A DNA stretch of 64,000 nucleotides from Bacteroidia bacterium. GTDB lineage: Bacteria; Bacteroidota; Bacteroidia; UKL13-3. Where the stretch lies: the NCBI GenBank assembly GCA_021740845.1, contig JAIOYZ010000006.1:98950-162949 (forward strand), written 5' to 3'. The position numbers and the translations under genes were made by a program. Below are positions 1-9,157 of the stretch, piece after piece. Within the stretch, counting starts at the first letter, position 1, and every line of letters begins with the position of its first letter. Below the pieces are notes generated by a model that was not told the origin of the DNA, made no database searches, and saw only the letters and a program-made list of their open reading frames with translations.

Positions 1-778
1 AAAATATTTTTTCAGTTGAAGTAAGTGCATTTTCAAATCTATTAAGAGTTGGATCCATTGTATATTTTGGAATTAGCTCATCACAAACCTCTTTTACTTT
101 GGCATAATTATTCATTTGGAAATATACTTTTGCCAACAATGCTTTAGCAGCATCTTTTGTTGCATAATTTCCATTCTGATCTGGTAAACCAACGATGGCA
201 CTTTCAATATCACCTAAAATAAATGAATAAACTGCTCCTACACTTGCACGGGCTTTAGGTGAGGTTTCAACTTCTTCTCTGATTACAACCCCTAAATGCG
301 AATTATCTGTGGTATACCCATAAGGTTGAGCCCAAATACGAACGATATCAAAATAAATCATTGCACGCAAAAACTTGGTTTCTGCTTCAACTCTTGATTT
401 GAATGCGGCATCAACAGTTATACTCCCATCTGATAATTTCTTTTGTAAGAAATTTAATCGGAATATAACGTTGTATAAATCTCCATAAAGGCTACTTACA
501 TCACTATTAAAAAAATTGGTTGTATGTTGGTAAACTGGTACGGTAAAACCACTTTGAGGCTTTTCTAAATTATCACCCATCAATTCATTAAAAAACTGAA
601 CTCTGCCATTATAATGGTTGGCCATTGCATCATAGCAAGAATTCAAAATATTGGCTAAATCTTGTTGGGATTGCACTGCTTCACTTTCCAACTGAGTACC
701 TTCAGGTTTAATTTCAAGCCATTTACGGCATGAACCTAAAGACAGCATTAATACTCCTATAATTAATAATCTCTTCAT
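1..778 (-). CDS. SusD/RagB-family outer-membrane lipoprotein (N-terminal 259 residues; cut by window edge)
   Basis: SusD-like proteins are surface lipoproteins that bind glycan fragments and lid a SusC transporter. I translated this frame from the ATG at 776-778 to the window edge without meeting a stop. It starts MKRLLIIGVLMLSLGSC, a lipoprotein signal with cysteine at residue 17. It continues with the SusD-type opening RKWLEIKPEGTQLESE and helical TPR-like segments such as AKALLAKVYFQMNNYAKVKEVCDEL. Family members are about 450-600 residues, so about half is missing. The start lies 11 bases after the upstream SusC stop, the normal susC-susD order in one transcript. The substrate cannot be read from SusD alone; the GH97 enzyme nearby suggests an alpha-glucan. 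Confidence 0.9.
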   Translation of the reverse strand, partial: MKRLLIIGVLMLSLGSCRKWLEIKPEGTQLESEAVQSQQDLANILNSCYDAMANHYNGRVQFFNELMGDNLEKPQSGFTVPVYQHTTNFFNSDVSSLYGDLYNVIFRLNFLQKKLSDGSITVDAAFKSRVEAETKFLRAMIYFDIVRIWAQPYGYTTDNSHLGVVIREEVETSPKARASVGAVYSFILGDIESAIVGLPDQNGNYATKDAAKALLAKVYFQMNNYAKVKEVCDELIPKYTMDPTLNRFENALTSTEKIF

Positions 779-789
779 CTTTTCTCTAA

Positions 790-3700
790 TTAAAATTCAA
801 TATTTATTTGAACACTAAACGTTTTTTCTTGTGGTGGTGTTAAATAGGTAATATTTTGTGAACCCATATTACGTGAACTATTTAAATCACCAGAAGAACC
901 ACCTTCAGAATCTCTACCAATTTCAGGATCTAAACCATCATAATTTGTCCATGTAAAGATATTGGTTGCAATTGCAGAAATACGCATGCTAGTTAATTTC
1001 ATCCTTTTGCAATTAGCACTAGGCAAATTATAACCAACTGTTAAATTTCTTAACCTTGCATAACTTCCATCTTTTAACCAAAGTGTTGTATTACTCCATT
1101 CATCAGGCAGTCCATAAGTTCTATAATCTTTAGTCATTCTAGGAAATTTGCTTACATCGCCTGGGTTTTGCCAACGATCGTAAACTCTTTCGTCCATATT
1201 CCAATCTGTAACCAAAGAAGTTTGACGTTTTTGTGAAGATTCATAAATGTTTGACCCAAAACTATAAATTATCAAAATACTCATGTCCCACTGCTTGTAG
1301 CGGAAAGTATTGGTCATACCACCTATTGCTTTTGGAATTATTTGACCAACTGCGGTACGGTTTTTATTATCATAAACCGAAGTTTGATTGCCATTGATAT
1401 CCAAATACACTGGTAAACCTGTATTGGCATCAACGTGCGACCAACGAATTAAATAATTGGTACCAACGGGTTTCCCAACCACCACACGAGTATCATTTGT
1501 ACCACCACTTACGGCATCTTCAGTATAAACACCTAAGCTCGTAATTTCATTGTGGTTTCTAGCCACGTTAAAATTGGTTGTCCATTGAAAATCTTTGGTA
1601 ACAATGTTTCTTGATTTAAAACTAAACTCAACACCTTCATTTAAGATACCACCTACATTATCCCAATATTGAGAAAATCCTATAGATTGAGGTATGGTTA
1701 AATACATCAAAACATCAGAAGTTACTTTTCTGTAATAATCTAATTCTACTGTTAAACGATCTTTAAAGAACCCTGCTTCTACTGCAACATCATAATTATT
1801 AGAGGTTTCCCAACGAATGTTTCTATTTTCTAGTTTTAAAGGAAATAAGGTTGGATTTCCATTGTAAGTAATATTGTTTGAAGCGGCTGAGTATGTTGCA
1901 TAACGGGCATCATCAGGAATATTTGCATTACCAGATTTACCCCAACCTGCTCTTAATTTTAAAAAACTAAAATGGCTATTTCCTTTCATAAACTTCTCTT
2001 CAGAAATCACCCAGCTACCAGAAAGAGAAGGGAAATTAGCCCAACGGTAATTGGCTCCAAAACGAGAAGAGGCATCTGTTCTAAAAACTCCTTGAATAAA
2101 ATATTTCTGCTTATAGTTATAAGTTGCTCTTGCAAAATAGCTCAAGAAACCCCAATTAGTACCAGGTTGAGCTAAATAACGAGCTGTTAATAATTTATCA
2201 AAATTATCTGTAAATAAACCGCCAACATTTGTAGAATCCGCAGACCTTCTAATGGTATTTGCCCTTTGGTATTCATTACCAACCATCACTTGAAAATTGT
2301 GCTTTTCCTTGATGGATTTCATATAAGTGGCAGTAACATAATAATTAAAATTCTTTACAAAAGACATTCCTCTGTATGCATCCCCATCATTAGCATTACC
2401 TGTAATTTCAGAAGATCTCCATTGGTCATCCGTTTGGTTCATATAATCGTAGCTTGTTTGAGCTTGCACCACTACATCTTTTATTGGTGTTAAAGTTAGG
2501 TTCAAACCAGTTAAGGCTCTTAACTCTTCTGTTCTCCACTTCAAATTATCCATCATGCGAACCGGATTGTTTCCAGAACGATAATAGGTACCATCGGCAT
2601 TGTATATAGGATAAATTGGTAATGCAGTACTCATGGCAGCACCTAATCCCCCAGACCAACCTGCATTTACTCTATTATTTAAGCCTCTGCTTAATGAACT
2701 ATTTATTCCAATTTTCAACCATTGGGTAGCCTTATAATCCATATTAATTCTTCCAGCAGTCCTAACAAAAGAGTTTCCTGCTAGGTACGAACCATTATTA
2801 TCATGAGATAGGTTCATAAAGGTATTTAATTTTTCACCGCCTTTGGTGGCAGAAAAGTTCATCCCATATTTGGCACCTGTTTGAATAGTTTCATCAACCC
2901 AATCTGTATTGGTGGCCATTGCTTGATCATAAGTGATACCTCCAGGTAACGGAGCTCTACCTGCATGTCCATCATTCTCCCAAGCCTCTTGGTTTAATTG
3001 TAGCCATTGTTTGTTGTTCAACATTTTTGGTCTGGCTGTTGGCGTTGAAATTCCCGCACGCGCTTGCGCTCCAAATTTCCAGCCTTTTCCTTTTCCACGT
3101 TTGGTAGTAATTAAAATAACCCCATTTGCACCTCTTGATCCATAAATAGCATTGGCAGCGGCATCTTTTAATACCTCAACACTTTCAATATCATCTGGGT
3201 TTAAGGAAGATAATGGGTTATTATTCATACCTCCCGAATTACCTAAAATAAAATAATCTTGGGTAATTGGAATTCCATCTACAACATATAATGGATCCCC
3301 ACCTGCACTTATAGAGGAAATACCTCTAATCCTAACAATAGAGGCAGATCCAGCTAAACCACTTCCTACCGTTACTTGTACACCAGGAGCCTTACCCTGC
3401 AAAGCAGCTTCAAAACTCGGAACAGGCAAATCGTTTAATTCTTTTCCACCAATTTTTGTGATGGCACCCGTAACCTCACGCTTCCTTTGCACACCATAAC
3501 CAACAACAACAAGCTCATCCATTTGCTTGCGGTCTTCTTTTAAAACCACAACAACTGTAACATCCGATTCTCCAAGTGTTACCTCTTTGGTAATATTGGC
3601 AAATCCAATTGAAGAAATTTTTAATCGATAATTCCCTGGTTTCAATTTTTTAATTTCGAAAAAACCGAGTGGATCCGTTACCGCGCCATAACTAGAACCT

Positions 3701-3828
3701 TCAACCTGAACGGTTGCTCCAATTACCGGTTCATTGCCTACATCTTTAACCGTACCCTTTATACTTTGGGCACTTGCGGATGTTGCAAAGATTAATAATA
3801 AATAAAAAGTAAGTAATCTTGTATTCAT
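790..3828 (-). CDS. SusC/RagA-family TonB-linked outer-membrane transporter
   Basis: A TonB-dependent outer-membrane channel of 1012 residues that should import oligosaccharides together with SusD. I start it at the ATG at 3826-3828, because the protein then begins with a clean signal peptide (MNTRLLTFYLLLIFATSASAQ). An in-frame ATG at 3855 would add nine residues before it. In order: a carboxypeptidase-regulatory-like beta domain (about residues 22-100), the TonB-box region DELVVVGYGVQRKREVTGAI, a plug domain with the SusC signature GDPLYVVDGIP, then a long beta-barrel ending in NIEF. Length is normal for the family. susD follows after 11 bases. The region upstream is shared with a divergent secreted-protein gene. 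One copy of the dispersed GGTTYRAACC repeat lies inside the gene at 2499-2508. Confidence 0.96.
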   Translation of the reverse strand: MNTRLLTFYLLLIFATSASAQSIKGTVKDVGNEPVIGATVQVEGSSYGAVTDPLGFFEIKKLKPGNYRLKISSIGFANITKEVTLGESDVTVVVVLKEDRKQMDELVVVGYGVQRKREVTGAITKIGGKELNDLPVPSFEAALQGKAPGVQVTVGSGLAGSASIVRIRGISSISAGGDPLYVVDGIPITQDYFILGNSGGMNNNPLSSLNPDDIESVEVLKDAAANAIYGSRGANGVILITTKRGKGKGWKFGAQARAGISTPTARPKMLNNKQWLQLNQEAWENDGHAGRAPLPGGITYDQAMATNTDWVDETIQTGAKYGMNFSATKGGEKLNTFMNLSHDNNGSYLAGNSFVRTAGRINMDYKATQWLKIGINSSLSRGLNNRVNAGWSGGLGAAMSTALPIYPIYNADGTYYRSGNNPVRMMDNLKWRTEELRALTGLNLTLTPIKDVVVQAQTSYDYMNQTDDQWRSSEITGNANDGDAYRGMSFVKNFNYYVTATYMKSIKEKHNFQVMVGNEYQRANTIRRSADSTNVGGLFTDNFDKLLTARYLAQPGTNWGFLSYFARATYNYKQKYFIQGVFRTDASSRFGANYRWANFPSLSGSWVISEEKFMKGNSHFSFLKLRAGWGKSGNANIPDDARYATYSAASNNITYNGNPTLFPLKLENRNIRWETSNNYDVAVEAGFFKDRLTVELDYYRKVTSDVLMYLTIPQSIGFSQYWDNVGGILNEGVEFSFKSRNIVTKDFQWTTNFNVARNHNEITSLGVYTEDAVSGGTNDTRVVVGKPVGTNYLIRWSHVDANTGLPVYLDINGNQTSVYDNKNRTAVGQIIPKAIGGMTNTFRYKQWDMSILIIYSFGSNIYESSQKRQTSLVTDWNMDERVYDRWQNPGDVSKFPRMTKDYRTYGLPDEWSNTTLWLKDGSYARLRNLTVGYNLPSANCKRMKLTSMRISAIATNIFTWTNYDGLDPEIGRDSEGGSSGDLNSSRNMGSQNITYLTPPQEKTFSVQINIEF

Positions 3829-4141
3829 GGAGGCAAAATAATATTTACCTAACATATAAAAAATTTCGACTAAAAAAATTTGAATAAATTGTTAGAATCC
3901 TTGTTATAAATCTAATATTAATTACTTGTGGGAATGAACCCAGTATATAATTATTGTCCAATTGGTAGAAAAAATCAAAAAAAAAGTTACAAAACAGACC
4001 AAAATCAGGTCCATTATTTTTTACTTTTCCCCTTTTTCTATTTCGGTTTGAACCAAAAAGCGGGAATTAAAAAAATTTAATTAATAATTTCTTTTTATGG
4101 GAAAACTCATAAATTGCGAACATCAATTACTTTATATTATT
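3829..4141. other. Divergent intergenic region between susC and a secreted-protein gene
   Basis: A 313-base AT-rich gap that must hold the promoters of two divergent genes. I found no convincing TTTG / TAnnTTTG promoter pair on either strand. It contains one copy of the dispersed repeat (4045-4054). A nearby in-frame ATG at 4097 could shorten the gap if it were the real start of the plus-strand gene, but that would put 15 non-signal residues before a good signal peptide. Confidence 0.6.
4045..4054 (+). repeat. Dispersed repeat GGTTTGAACC, intergenic copy
   Basis: Copy of the window-wide decamer in its extended form TTTCGGTTTGAACCAAAAA, about 90 bases before the start of the secreted-protein gene. 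See the finding on the dispersed decamer. Confidence 0.85.
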
Positions 4142-5857
4142 ATGAAAAAATTATTACTAATCGCGGCGGCATTGGTGGCAAGCACTGGTGTTTTCGCTAA
4201 AAAAGTGAAGGTACAGGTTGACATGACTGGTCAAACAATATCTTCTAATGGCTTGCATGTTGTAGGAAACTTTAAAAACGTTAACTACGATGGAACAGAC
4301 GAAAATCCATCACAATACAATTGGGATCCAGCAAATAATACAATGTCTAATGGTGGAAATGGCAACATTTACTCAGTAATGTTAGATATTCAAGGAGATT
4401 TAGTTTACGAATTTAAATTCATAAACGATAACGATTGGGCTGGTGCTGAAAGCATCCCTGCTGAATCTCAAGTTGGTGGCGGAAATGGAAACCGTTGGGT
4501 TTATATTCCAGCTGGTACAGATACTATTGAATTGCCTGCAATTAAATTTAGTGGCAACGCACCAATGGGTCAATATTTACTTCGTTTAAAAGTAGATATG
4601 TCATTAGCTGGTACCGTTGATGCTGCTGGTGTTCACGTGGCTGGTGATTTGCAAGGTTGGGATCCTGCAAAAACTAGAATGGTTAATTACACAGGTGATG
4701 GAAAATACGAATCAACTGTTTACCAAACTATTTTATTTGTAGATAGCAACTCTTACAGCTACAAATTTGTAAATGGAGATGCTTGGGGTAAAGACGAGTC
4801 TGTACCTTCTGAGTGTGCTACTAGCAATAACAGAACTGTTTTAGTTAATGCAATGGATGTGGTTAAAGACATCGTTTGCTATGCTAAATGTGATGTTTGT
4901 AAGGTTGTTCCTAAATTCGATATCGTATTTAACGTAGATGTAGAAAGCATTTGCGATGTAGATTCAGTTGACGTTGCTGGTGGTTTATTAGATGGTAGCT
5001 GGGGTGTTGGTAACAAAATGACTAAAGTTGGTGCTACCAATGTTTGGACAGGCTCTCAAATGGGAATTGATTCTGGTTCTACTGTACAATACAAATACCG
5101 TTACTACAAAGCTGGTGTTCAAAACTGGGAGCAAATTGCATCTCCTTCTGGAAACCGCGAATTGAAATTAACAGAAAATACTACACTTCCTGCTAATTGT
5201 ATTAATACTTTTGCTAATTGTGCTCCTAGACCTGCGCCACAAAATATTACTTTCAAAGTTGATATCAGTGAAATTACTCCTAACGGAAACCAATATTTAG
5301 TTGTTGATTTCTTAGGTGGTAAAAATGCTCCAATTCGTTTAACTCAAATGGAAGGAAATCCAGCTGTTTACATGCATACATTAAATGCAGTTTGTAATGG
5401 TACTTTGTATTACTATTTTATGAATGGTGATAGCAGTGTTGATTTAAATGCTGAGCAATTTGCTGATACTACAGACCGTGATTGTACTAAGCCAAATGGT
5501 GTAGGTGGATTCAATAGAGAATTAGTTAGAACTACAGCAACTGATTTAACTTTGTTCTACAAATTTAGCTCTTGCAAAACCAGCACAAATGGTTTATTTG
5601 ATGCAAATACCATCTCTGCTAACTTACGTTTATATCCTAACCCTACTAGCACTTATACAGTTATTGAATTTAATGACAACGCTAACAGCCACAATGTTCA
5701 AGTAATGGATATTGCTGGTCGTGTTATCAGAACTTACGATAACCACAAATACAATACCTTGAGAATCGACAAAGATGAGTTGACTCCTGGTATTTATTTT
5801 ATTAATGTTGCTAACGATAAAAACCAAACTGGTTCTATCAAATTATTAATCGACTAA
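4142..5857 (+). CDS. Secreted protein with four repeated carbohydrate-binding-like domains and a T9SS sorting domain
   Basis: A 571-residue secreted protein. I use the ATG at 4142 because it opens a typical signal peptide (MKKLLLIAAALVASTGVFA). Four repeats of roughly 110 residues begin with similar strands: VQVDMTG near residue 24, LKVDMS near 148, FNVDVE near 261 and FKVDIS near 369. The first two share a pattern of V-GNF/V-GDLQGWDP, then YxFKFxNxxxW. This looks like the beta-sandwich folds of starch-binding modules (CBM20/48 or SusE/F-like), which is my inference from pattern and context. From about residue 495 a T9SS type A sorting domain follows (LRLYPNPTS, then GIYFINVANDKNQTGSIKLLID). 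It lies between SusC and GH97, so a glycan-binding surface role is plausible. A strong terminator follows. Confidence 0.82.
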   Translation: MKKLLLIAAALVASTGVFAKKVKVQVDMTGQTISSNGLHVVGNFKNVNYDGTDENPSQYNWDPANNTMSNGGNGNIYSVMLDIQGDLVYEFKFINDNDWAGAESIPAESQVGGGNGNRWVYIPAGTDTIELPAIKFSGNAPMGQYLLRLKVDMSLAGTVDAAGVHVAGDLQGWDPAKTRMVNYTGDGKYESTVYQTILFVDSNSYSYKFVNGDAWGKDESVPSECATSNNRTVLVNAMDVVKDIVCYAKCDVCKVVPKFDIVFNVDVESICDVDSVDVAGGLLDGSWGVGNKMTKVGATNVWTGSQMGIDSGSTVQYKYRYYKAGVQNWEQIASPSGNRELKLTENTTLPANCINTFANCAPRPAPQNITFKVDISEITPNGNQYLVVDFLGGKNAPIRLTQMEGNPAVYMHTLNAVCNGTLYYYFMNGDSSVDLNAEQFADTTDRDCTKPNGVGGFNRELVRTTATDLTLFYKFSSCKTSTNGLFDANTISANLRLYPNPTSTYTVIEFNDNANSHNVQVMDIAGRVIRTYDNHKYNTLRIDKDELTPGIYFINVANDKNQTGSIKLLID

Positions 5858-5880
5858 TTTTAATTAGCTCATATAAAAAA

Positions 5881-5908
5881 AGCTCCGATTCGTCGGGGCT
5901 TTTTTTTT
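5881..5908 (+). terminator. Rho-independent terminator after the secreted-protein gene
   Basis: An 8-bp stem, AGCTCCGA with TCGGGGCT (one G-T pair), closes a TTCG tetraloop and is followed by eight Ts. It separates the secreted-protein gene from GH97. Confidence 0.9.
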
Positions 5909-5937
5909 GCCTTTACTTAGAGTTTTTTAACCTTTGG

Positions 5938-5968
5938 TTTGCAGATTTAACAGAATCATTTATCTTTC
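5938..5968 (+). promoter_or_regulatory. Bacteroidota-type promoter candidate for the GH97 gene
   Basis: TTTG at 5938-5941 is separated by 19 bases from TATCTTTC at 5961-5968, which matches the known TAnnTTTG -7 element at all but its last base. The predicted start of transcription is about 30 bases before the GH97 ATG and lies after the upstream terminator, which supports independent transcription. Confidence 0.5.
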
Positions 5969-6005
5969 AGAATTCAAATATTAGCTCGACAATTATTTAA
6001 CTTAT

Positions 6006-8117
6006 ATGAAAAAACTTGGCGTACTTTTAGCCCTATTGCTATTCATTAGCATCTCATCAAATGCTCAAACCCAAACATCTTCCTCTCCTAACGGAAAAGT
6101 GAATTTATCTTTCACCCTTTTAAACGGAAAAGCTAGCTATAGCCTTACCTATAAAGGAAAACAAGTTATTGAAGAATCTTCCCTTGGCTTTAAAATAAAA
6201 GACATGCCAGATTTTGGTAATTCCTTTACAGTTATAAGCTCTGATAAAAAATCAATTTCAGATTCTTGGGAACCAGTTTGGGGGGAGGTAAAAAAAATTG
6301 AAAATAATTACAACGAATTAGCAATAACCTTACGAGATAATGCTACCAAGCCTCATGTTTTAAGAATTGTTTTTAAAGTATATAATGATGGTGTTGGATT
6401 TAGATATGAATTCCCACAACAAGAAAATTTATTTCACTTTATCATAGAAGAGGAATTAACTTCTTTCAACCTTAGCGGCGACCATAAAATATGGTGGATT
6501 CCTGGTGATTTCGACACTAATGAATACGCATATTATACTTCCAAAATTTCTGAAATTGCCCAAATGGCAAAGAAAAGAGATGGTGCAATTTTTACCGCCA
6601 CTCCTATTTCTGGAGCATTTGTTCAAACTCCATTGATGATAAAATCTGCGGATGGAATTTATATGAATATCCACGAAGCAGCTTTAATTAATTACCCATG
6701 CATGGATTTAAAATTTGATGTTGGCACTTTTGATGCAACAACAGCATTAGCGCCAGATGCAGTTGGGAATCTTGCCTATATGCGAGCTCCAACACACACT
6801 CCTTGGAGAACAATTGTAGTTAGCGATGATGCTAGAGAAATTATTGGTTCAAAAATGATTTTAAACCTAAATGAGCCTTCTAAAATAAAAGACCCAAGCT
6901 TTATAAAACCAATGAAATATGTGGGCATTTGGTTAGAAATGCATTTGGGTGTTTCCACTTGGGATTATGCCGGGCAACAATCTGCCTCTGATGCTACCAG
7001 TGATGGCAAAGCAAAAACAAAAGTGAAACATGGTGCCACTACCGAAAACACAAAAAAATACATCGATTTCGCAGCTGAAAATGGCTTCGGTGGCGTATTG
7101 GTAGAAGGTTGGAATGCTGGTTGGGAAGATTGGTTTGGCCAATGGAAAGAAGATGTATTTGATTTTGTTACCCCCTACCCAGATTATGATGTTAAAGGTT
7201 TGAACCAATATGCAAGAAGTAAAGGTGTTGGTATAATTACACACCTCGAAACAAGTGGTAGCGCCACCAATTTTGAAAGATATATGGATACTGCCTACAG
7301 ACAAATGGCCTATTATGGAAGTCCAGCTTTTAAATCTGGCTATGTTGGCAAAATAATTCCTAGAGGCGAATACCACGATGGCCAATGGATGATTAACCAT
7401 TACAATCGTTCTATTTCCAAAGCAGCTGATTATGGTTTAATGGCTGTTATTCATGAACCTGTTCGACCTACGGGTTTACACAGAACTTATCCTAATTTTA
7501 TGGCTGCAGAAGCTGCTCGCGGACAAGAATTTAATTTTTGGAGCGAAGGAAATCCACCTGAACACGAAACCATTTTGCCTTTTACTCGCTTAATGGGCGG
7601 ACCAATGGATTATACTCCAGGTATATTTAAAATTAAGAAAAGCTACTATGTTCCAGGAGCCAAAGAACAAGTACACACAACACTTAGCAAGCAATTAGCT
7701 TTGTATTTAACCTTGTATAGTCCAGTTCAAATGGTTACAGATTTACCCGAAAATTATTTGGCTAAAAAGGATGCATTCCAATTTATTAAAGATGTGGCTG
7801 TAGATTGGGATGATACTAAAATATTGTTGGCAGAACCTGGTGATTTCTTAGCAATTGCAAGAAAAGCTAAAGGAACTAATAACTGGTTTGTTGGCGGAAT
7901 TACTGATGAAAATGCAAGAACATTAACTGTTGATTTTAGCTTTTTAGATAAAGGTAAAAAATACGAATTAACAGTTTACAAAGATGCACCAGATGCCAGT
8001 TGGGACGAAAATCCTGAGGCATATGTAATTGAAAAAATTACCATAACCAACAAAACAAAATTAAAAGTAAATCTTGCGCGTGGTGGTGGTTTTGCCATGA
8101 GTGTATTTATGAAATAA
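6006..8117 (+). CDS. Glycoside hydrolase family 97, inverting (SusB-like) alpha-glucosidase
   Basis: Hydrolyses alpha-glucosidic bonds of oligosaccharides in the periplasm. The 703-residue protein has a signal peptide (ends near SSNA-QTQT), the N-terminal GH97 beta-sandwich, a central (beta/alpha)8 barrel and a C-terminal beta domain. Three glutamates stand out: E415 (THLETSG), E484 (HEPVRPTG) and E508 (ARGQEFN). Their spacings of 69 and 24 residues equal those of the published SusB catalytic residues (Glu439, Glu508, Glu532), so this should belong to the inverting glucosidase branch rather than the retaining galactosidase branch. It completes the cluster with SusC, SusD and the secreted repeat protein. 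It has its own promoter candidate at 5938-5968 and a terminator at 8142-8178. A dispersed-repeat copy lies in the gene at 7197-7206. Confidence 0.95.
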   Translation: MKKLGVLLALLLFISISSNAQTQTSSSPNGKVNLSFTLLNGKASYSLTYKGKQVIEESSLGFKIKDMPDFGNSFTVISSDKKSISDSWEPVWGEVKKIENNYNELAITLRDNATKPHVLRIVFKVYNDGVGFRYEFPQQENLFHFIIEEELTSFNLSGDHKIWWIPGDFDTNEYAYYTSKISEIAQMAKKRDGAIFTATPISGAFVQTPLMIKSADGIYMNIHEAALINYPCMDLKFDVGTFDATTALAPDAVGNLAYMRAPTHTPWRTIVVSDDAREIIGSKMILNLNEPSKIKDPSFIKPMKYVGIWLEMHLGVSTWDYAGQQSASDATSDGKAKTKVKHGATTENTKKYIDFAAENGFGGVLVEGWNAGWEDWFGQWKEDVFDFVTPYPDYDVKGLNQYARSKGVGIITHLETSGSATNFERYMDTAYRQMAYYGSPAFKSGYVGKIIPRGEYHDGQWMINHYNRSISKAADYGLMAVIHEPVRPTGLHRTYPNFMAAEAARGQEFNFWSEGNPPEHETILPFTRLMGGPMDYTPGIFKIKKSYYVPGAKEQVHTTLSKQLALYLTLYSPVQMVTDLPENYLAKKDAFQFIKDVAVDWDDTKILLAEPGDFLAIARKAKGTNNWFVGGITDENARTLTVDFSFLDKGKKYELTVYKDAPDASWDENPEAYVIEKITITNKTKLKVNLARGGGFAMSVFMK

Positions 8118-8141
8118 TTGAAGAGTTTAACCTATTAAAAG

Positions 8142-8178
8142 AGAACTGACTTTTATTTAAAAAGTCGGTTCTTTTTTT
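8142..8178 (+). terminator. Rho-independent terminator after GH97
   Basis: AGAACTGACTTTT pairs with AAAAGTCGGTTCT (one G-T pair) around the loop ATTTA, followed by seven Ts. Confidence 0.9.
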
Positions 8179-8196
8179 GAACCAAAAACAAAAATT

Positions 8197-8547
8197 ATGA
8201 TAACCGTTTACGGAATAAAGAATTGTGACACCATGAAGAAAGCCTTTATTTGGCTGGATGAAAATAAAATTCCATATCAATTTCACGATTACAAAAAACT
8301 AAGCATCGACAAGCCAAGTATCTTAAATTGGATCAAAACGAAACCTTTAGAAGAGTTGATAAATAAGAAAGGCATTACGTTTAAGAAATTAAGTGAAGAA
8401 GAAAAAAATGCCTGTTTGAACCAAAATACTGCCATTGAATTAATGATAGAAAAAACATCCATGATAAAGCGCCCAATTCTCATTTTAGAAAATGGAGAAT
8501 TGCTTCTTGGGTTTGAACCAAACTCTTGGAAAGAAATTCTGCTTTAA
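8197..8547 (+). CDS. ArsC/Spx-family (YffB-like) thioredoxin-fold protein
   Basis: A 116-residue protein of the arsenate reductase ArsC superfamily. The N-terminus MITVYGIKNCDTMKKAFIWLDENKIPYQFHDY shows the beta-alpha-beta start and a single cysteine (NCDT) in place of the CxxC of glutaredoxins, typical of the YffB/Spx-like branch. The C-terminus has the expected KRPILILENGELLLGF strand pair, with the conserved cis-proline RP. YffB-like proteins are thought to be thiol-dependent reductases, but the substrate is unknown; arsenate reduction is not shown. The next gene starts five bases after the stop, so the two are probably cotranscribed. A dispersed-repeat copy (8510-8519) encodes GFEP near the C-terminus. 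Confidence 0.88.
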   Translation: MITVYGIKNCDTMKKAFIWLDENKIPYQFHDYKKLSIDKPSILNWIKTKPLEELINKKGITFKKLSEEEKNACLNQNTAIELMIEKTSMIKRPILILENGELLLGFEPNSWKEILL

Positions 8548-8551
8548 TGCC

Positions 8552-9046
8552 ATGGAAAAGGAGTTTTCATTTATTGGAAAGGTAGAAAGGATTGATGCAA
8601 TCTTCAAATCATTCTGCATAGATGTGCCAGAAACTATTCTAGAAAAACTCCCCACAAAAGGCAGGTTTAGAACCGAAGGATCAATGAATGGAATTCCCTT
8701 TAATTTGGCCATTCAAACTCAAAAACCAGCCAGAAAATACCTAACGGTTAGTCAGGATTTACTCAAGAAAATGAAAGTAAAGGATGGCGAACCAATTGAA
8801 GTAAAATTTTATTTGGTTAGCTCAGAAAAACTAGATATTCCAGAAGAATTTTTGGCCGTTTTGGAAGGTGATGAGCTAGCAGAAAAAATGTTTAATGAAT
8901 TTACAACTGGCAAAAAAAGAGGACTTATTCATTATATAAATACAGGTAAATCTATAGACACCAGAATTAAGCGTTCTTTTGAAATGGCCCATAAAATTAA
9001 AACTAGAACTTTATACGGGCAAATCAACTCAAAAAAAGAAGATTAA
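8552..9046 (+). CDS. YdeI/OmpD-associated family protein with DUF1905 domain
   Basis: A 164-residue protein. I use the ATG at 8552; the open frame extends to 8492, but that would overlap the upstream gene by more than 50 bases and add residues that merely mirror its coding. The first 85 residues look like the small beta-barrel DUF1905 (GKVERIDAIFKSFCIDVPETILEKL...GRFRTEGSMNGIPFNLAIQ). The C-terminal half resembles the YdeI/OmdA segment (FLAVLEGDELAEKMFNEFTTGKKRGLIHYINTGKSIDTRIKRS). The family function is poorly defined. It follows the ArsC-like gene closely. Confidence 0.8.
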   Translation: MEKEFSFIGKVERIDAIFKSFCIDVPETILEKLPTKGRFRTEGSMNGIPFNLAIQTQKPARKYLTVSQDLLKKMKVKDGEPIEVKFYLVSSEKLDIPEEFLAVLEGDELAEKMFNEFTTGKKRGLIHYINTGKSIDTRIKRSFEMAHKIKTRTLYGQINSKKED

Positions 9047-9157
9047 GAGTGTCCAATTCATAAAGCATACCCAAACCAGCAAATGGCTTTTGGGGATAAT
9101 TACCGCGTTCATAACAATCTGATTAAAGCTAGTTTCGTTAGCAGTTGTAATTAGTCC

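Noticed and set aside
6933..7400. 155-residue minus-strand open frame
   Set aside because: It lies wholly inside the GH97 gene, which has full-length family motifs. It is a shadow frame.
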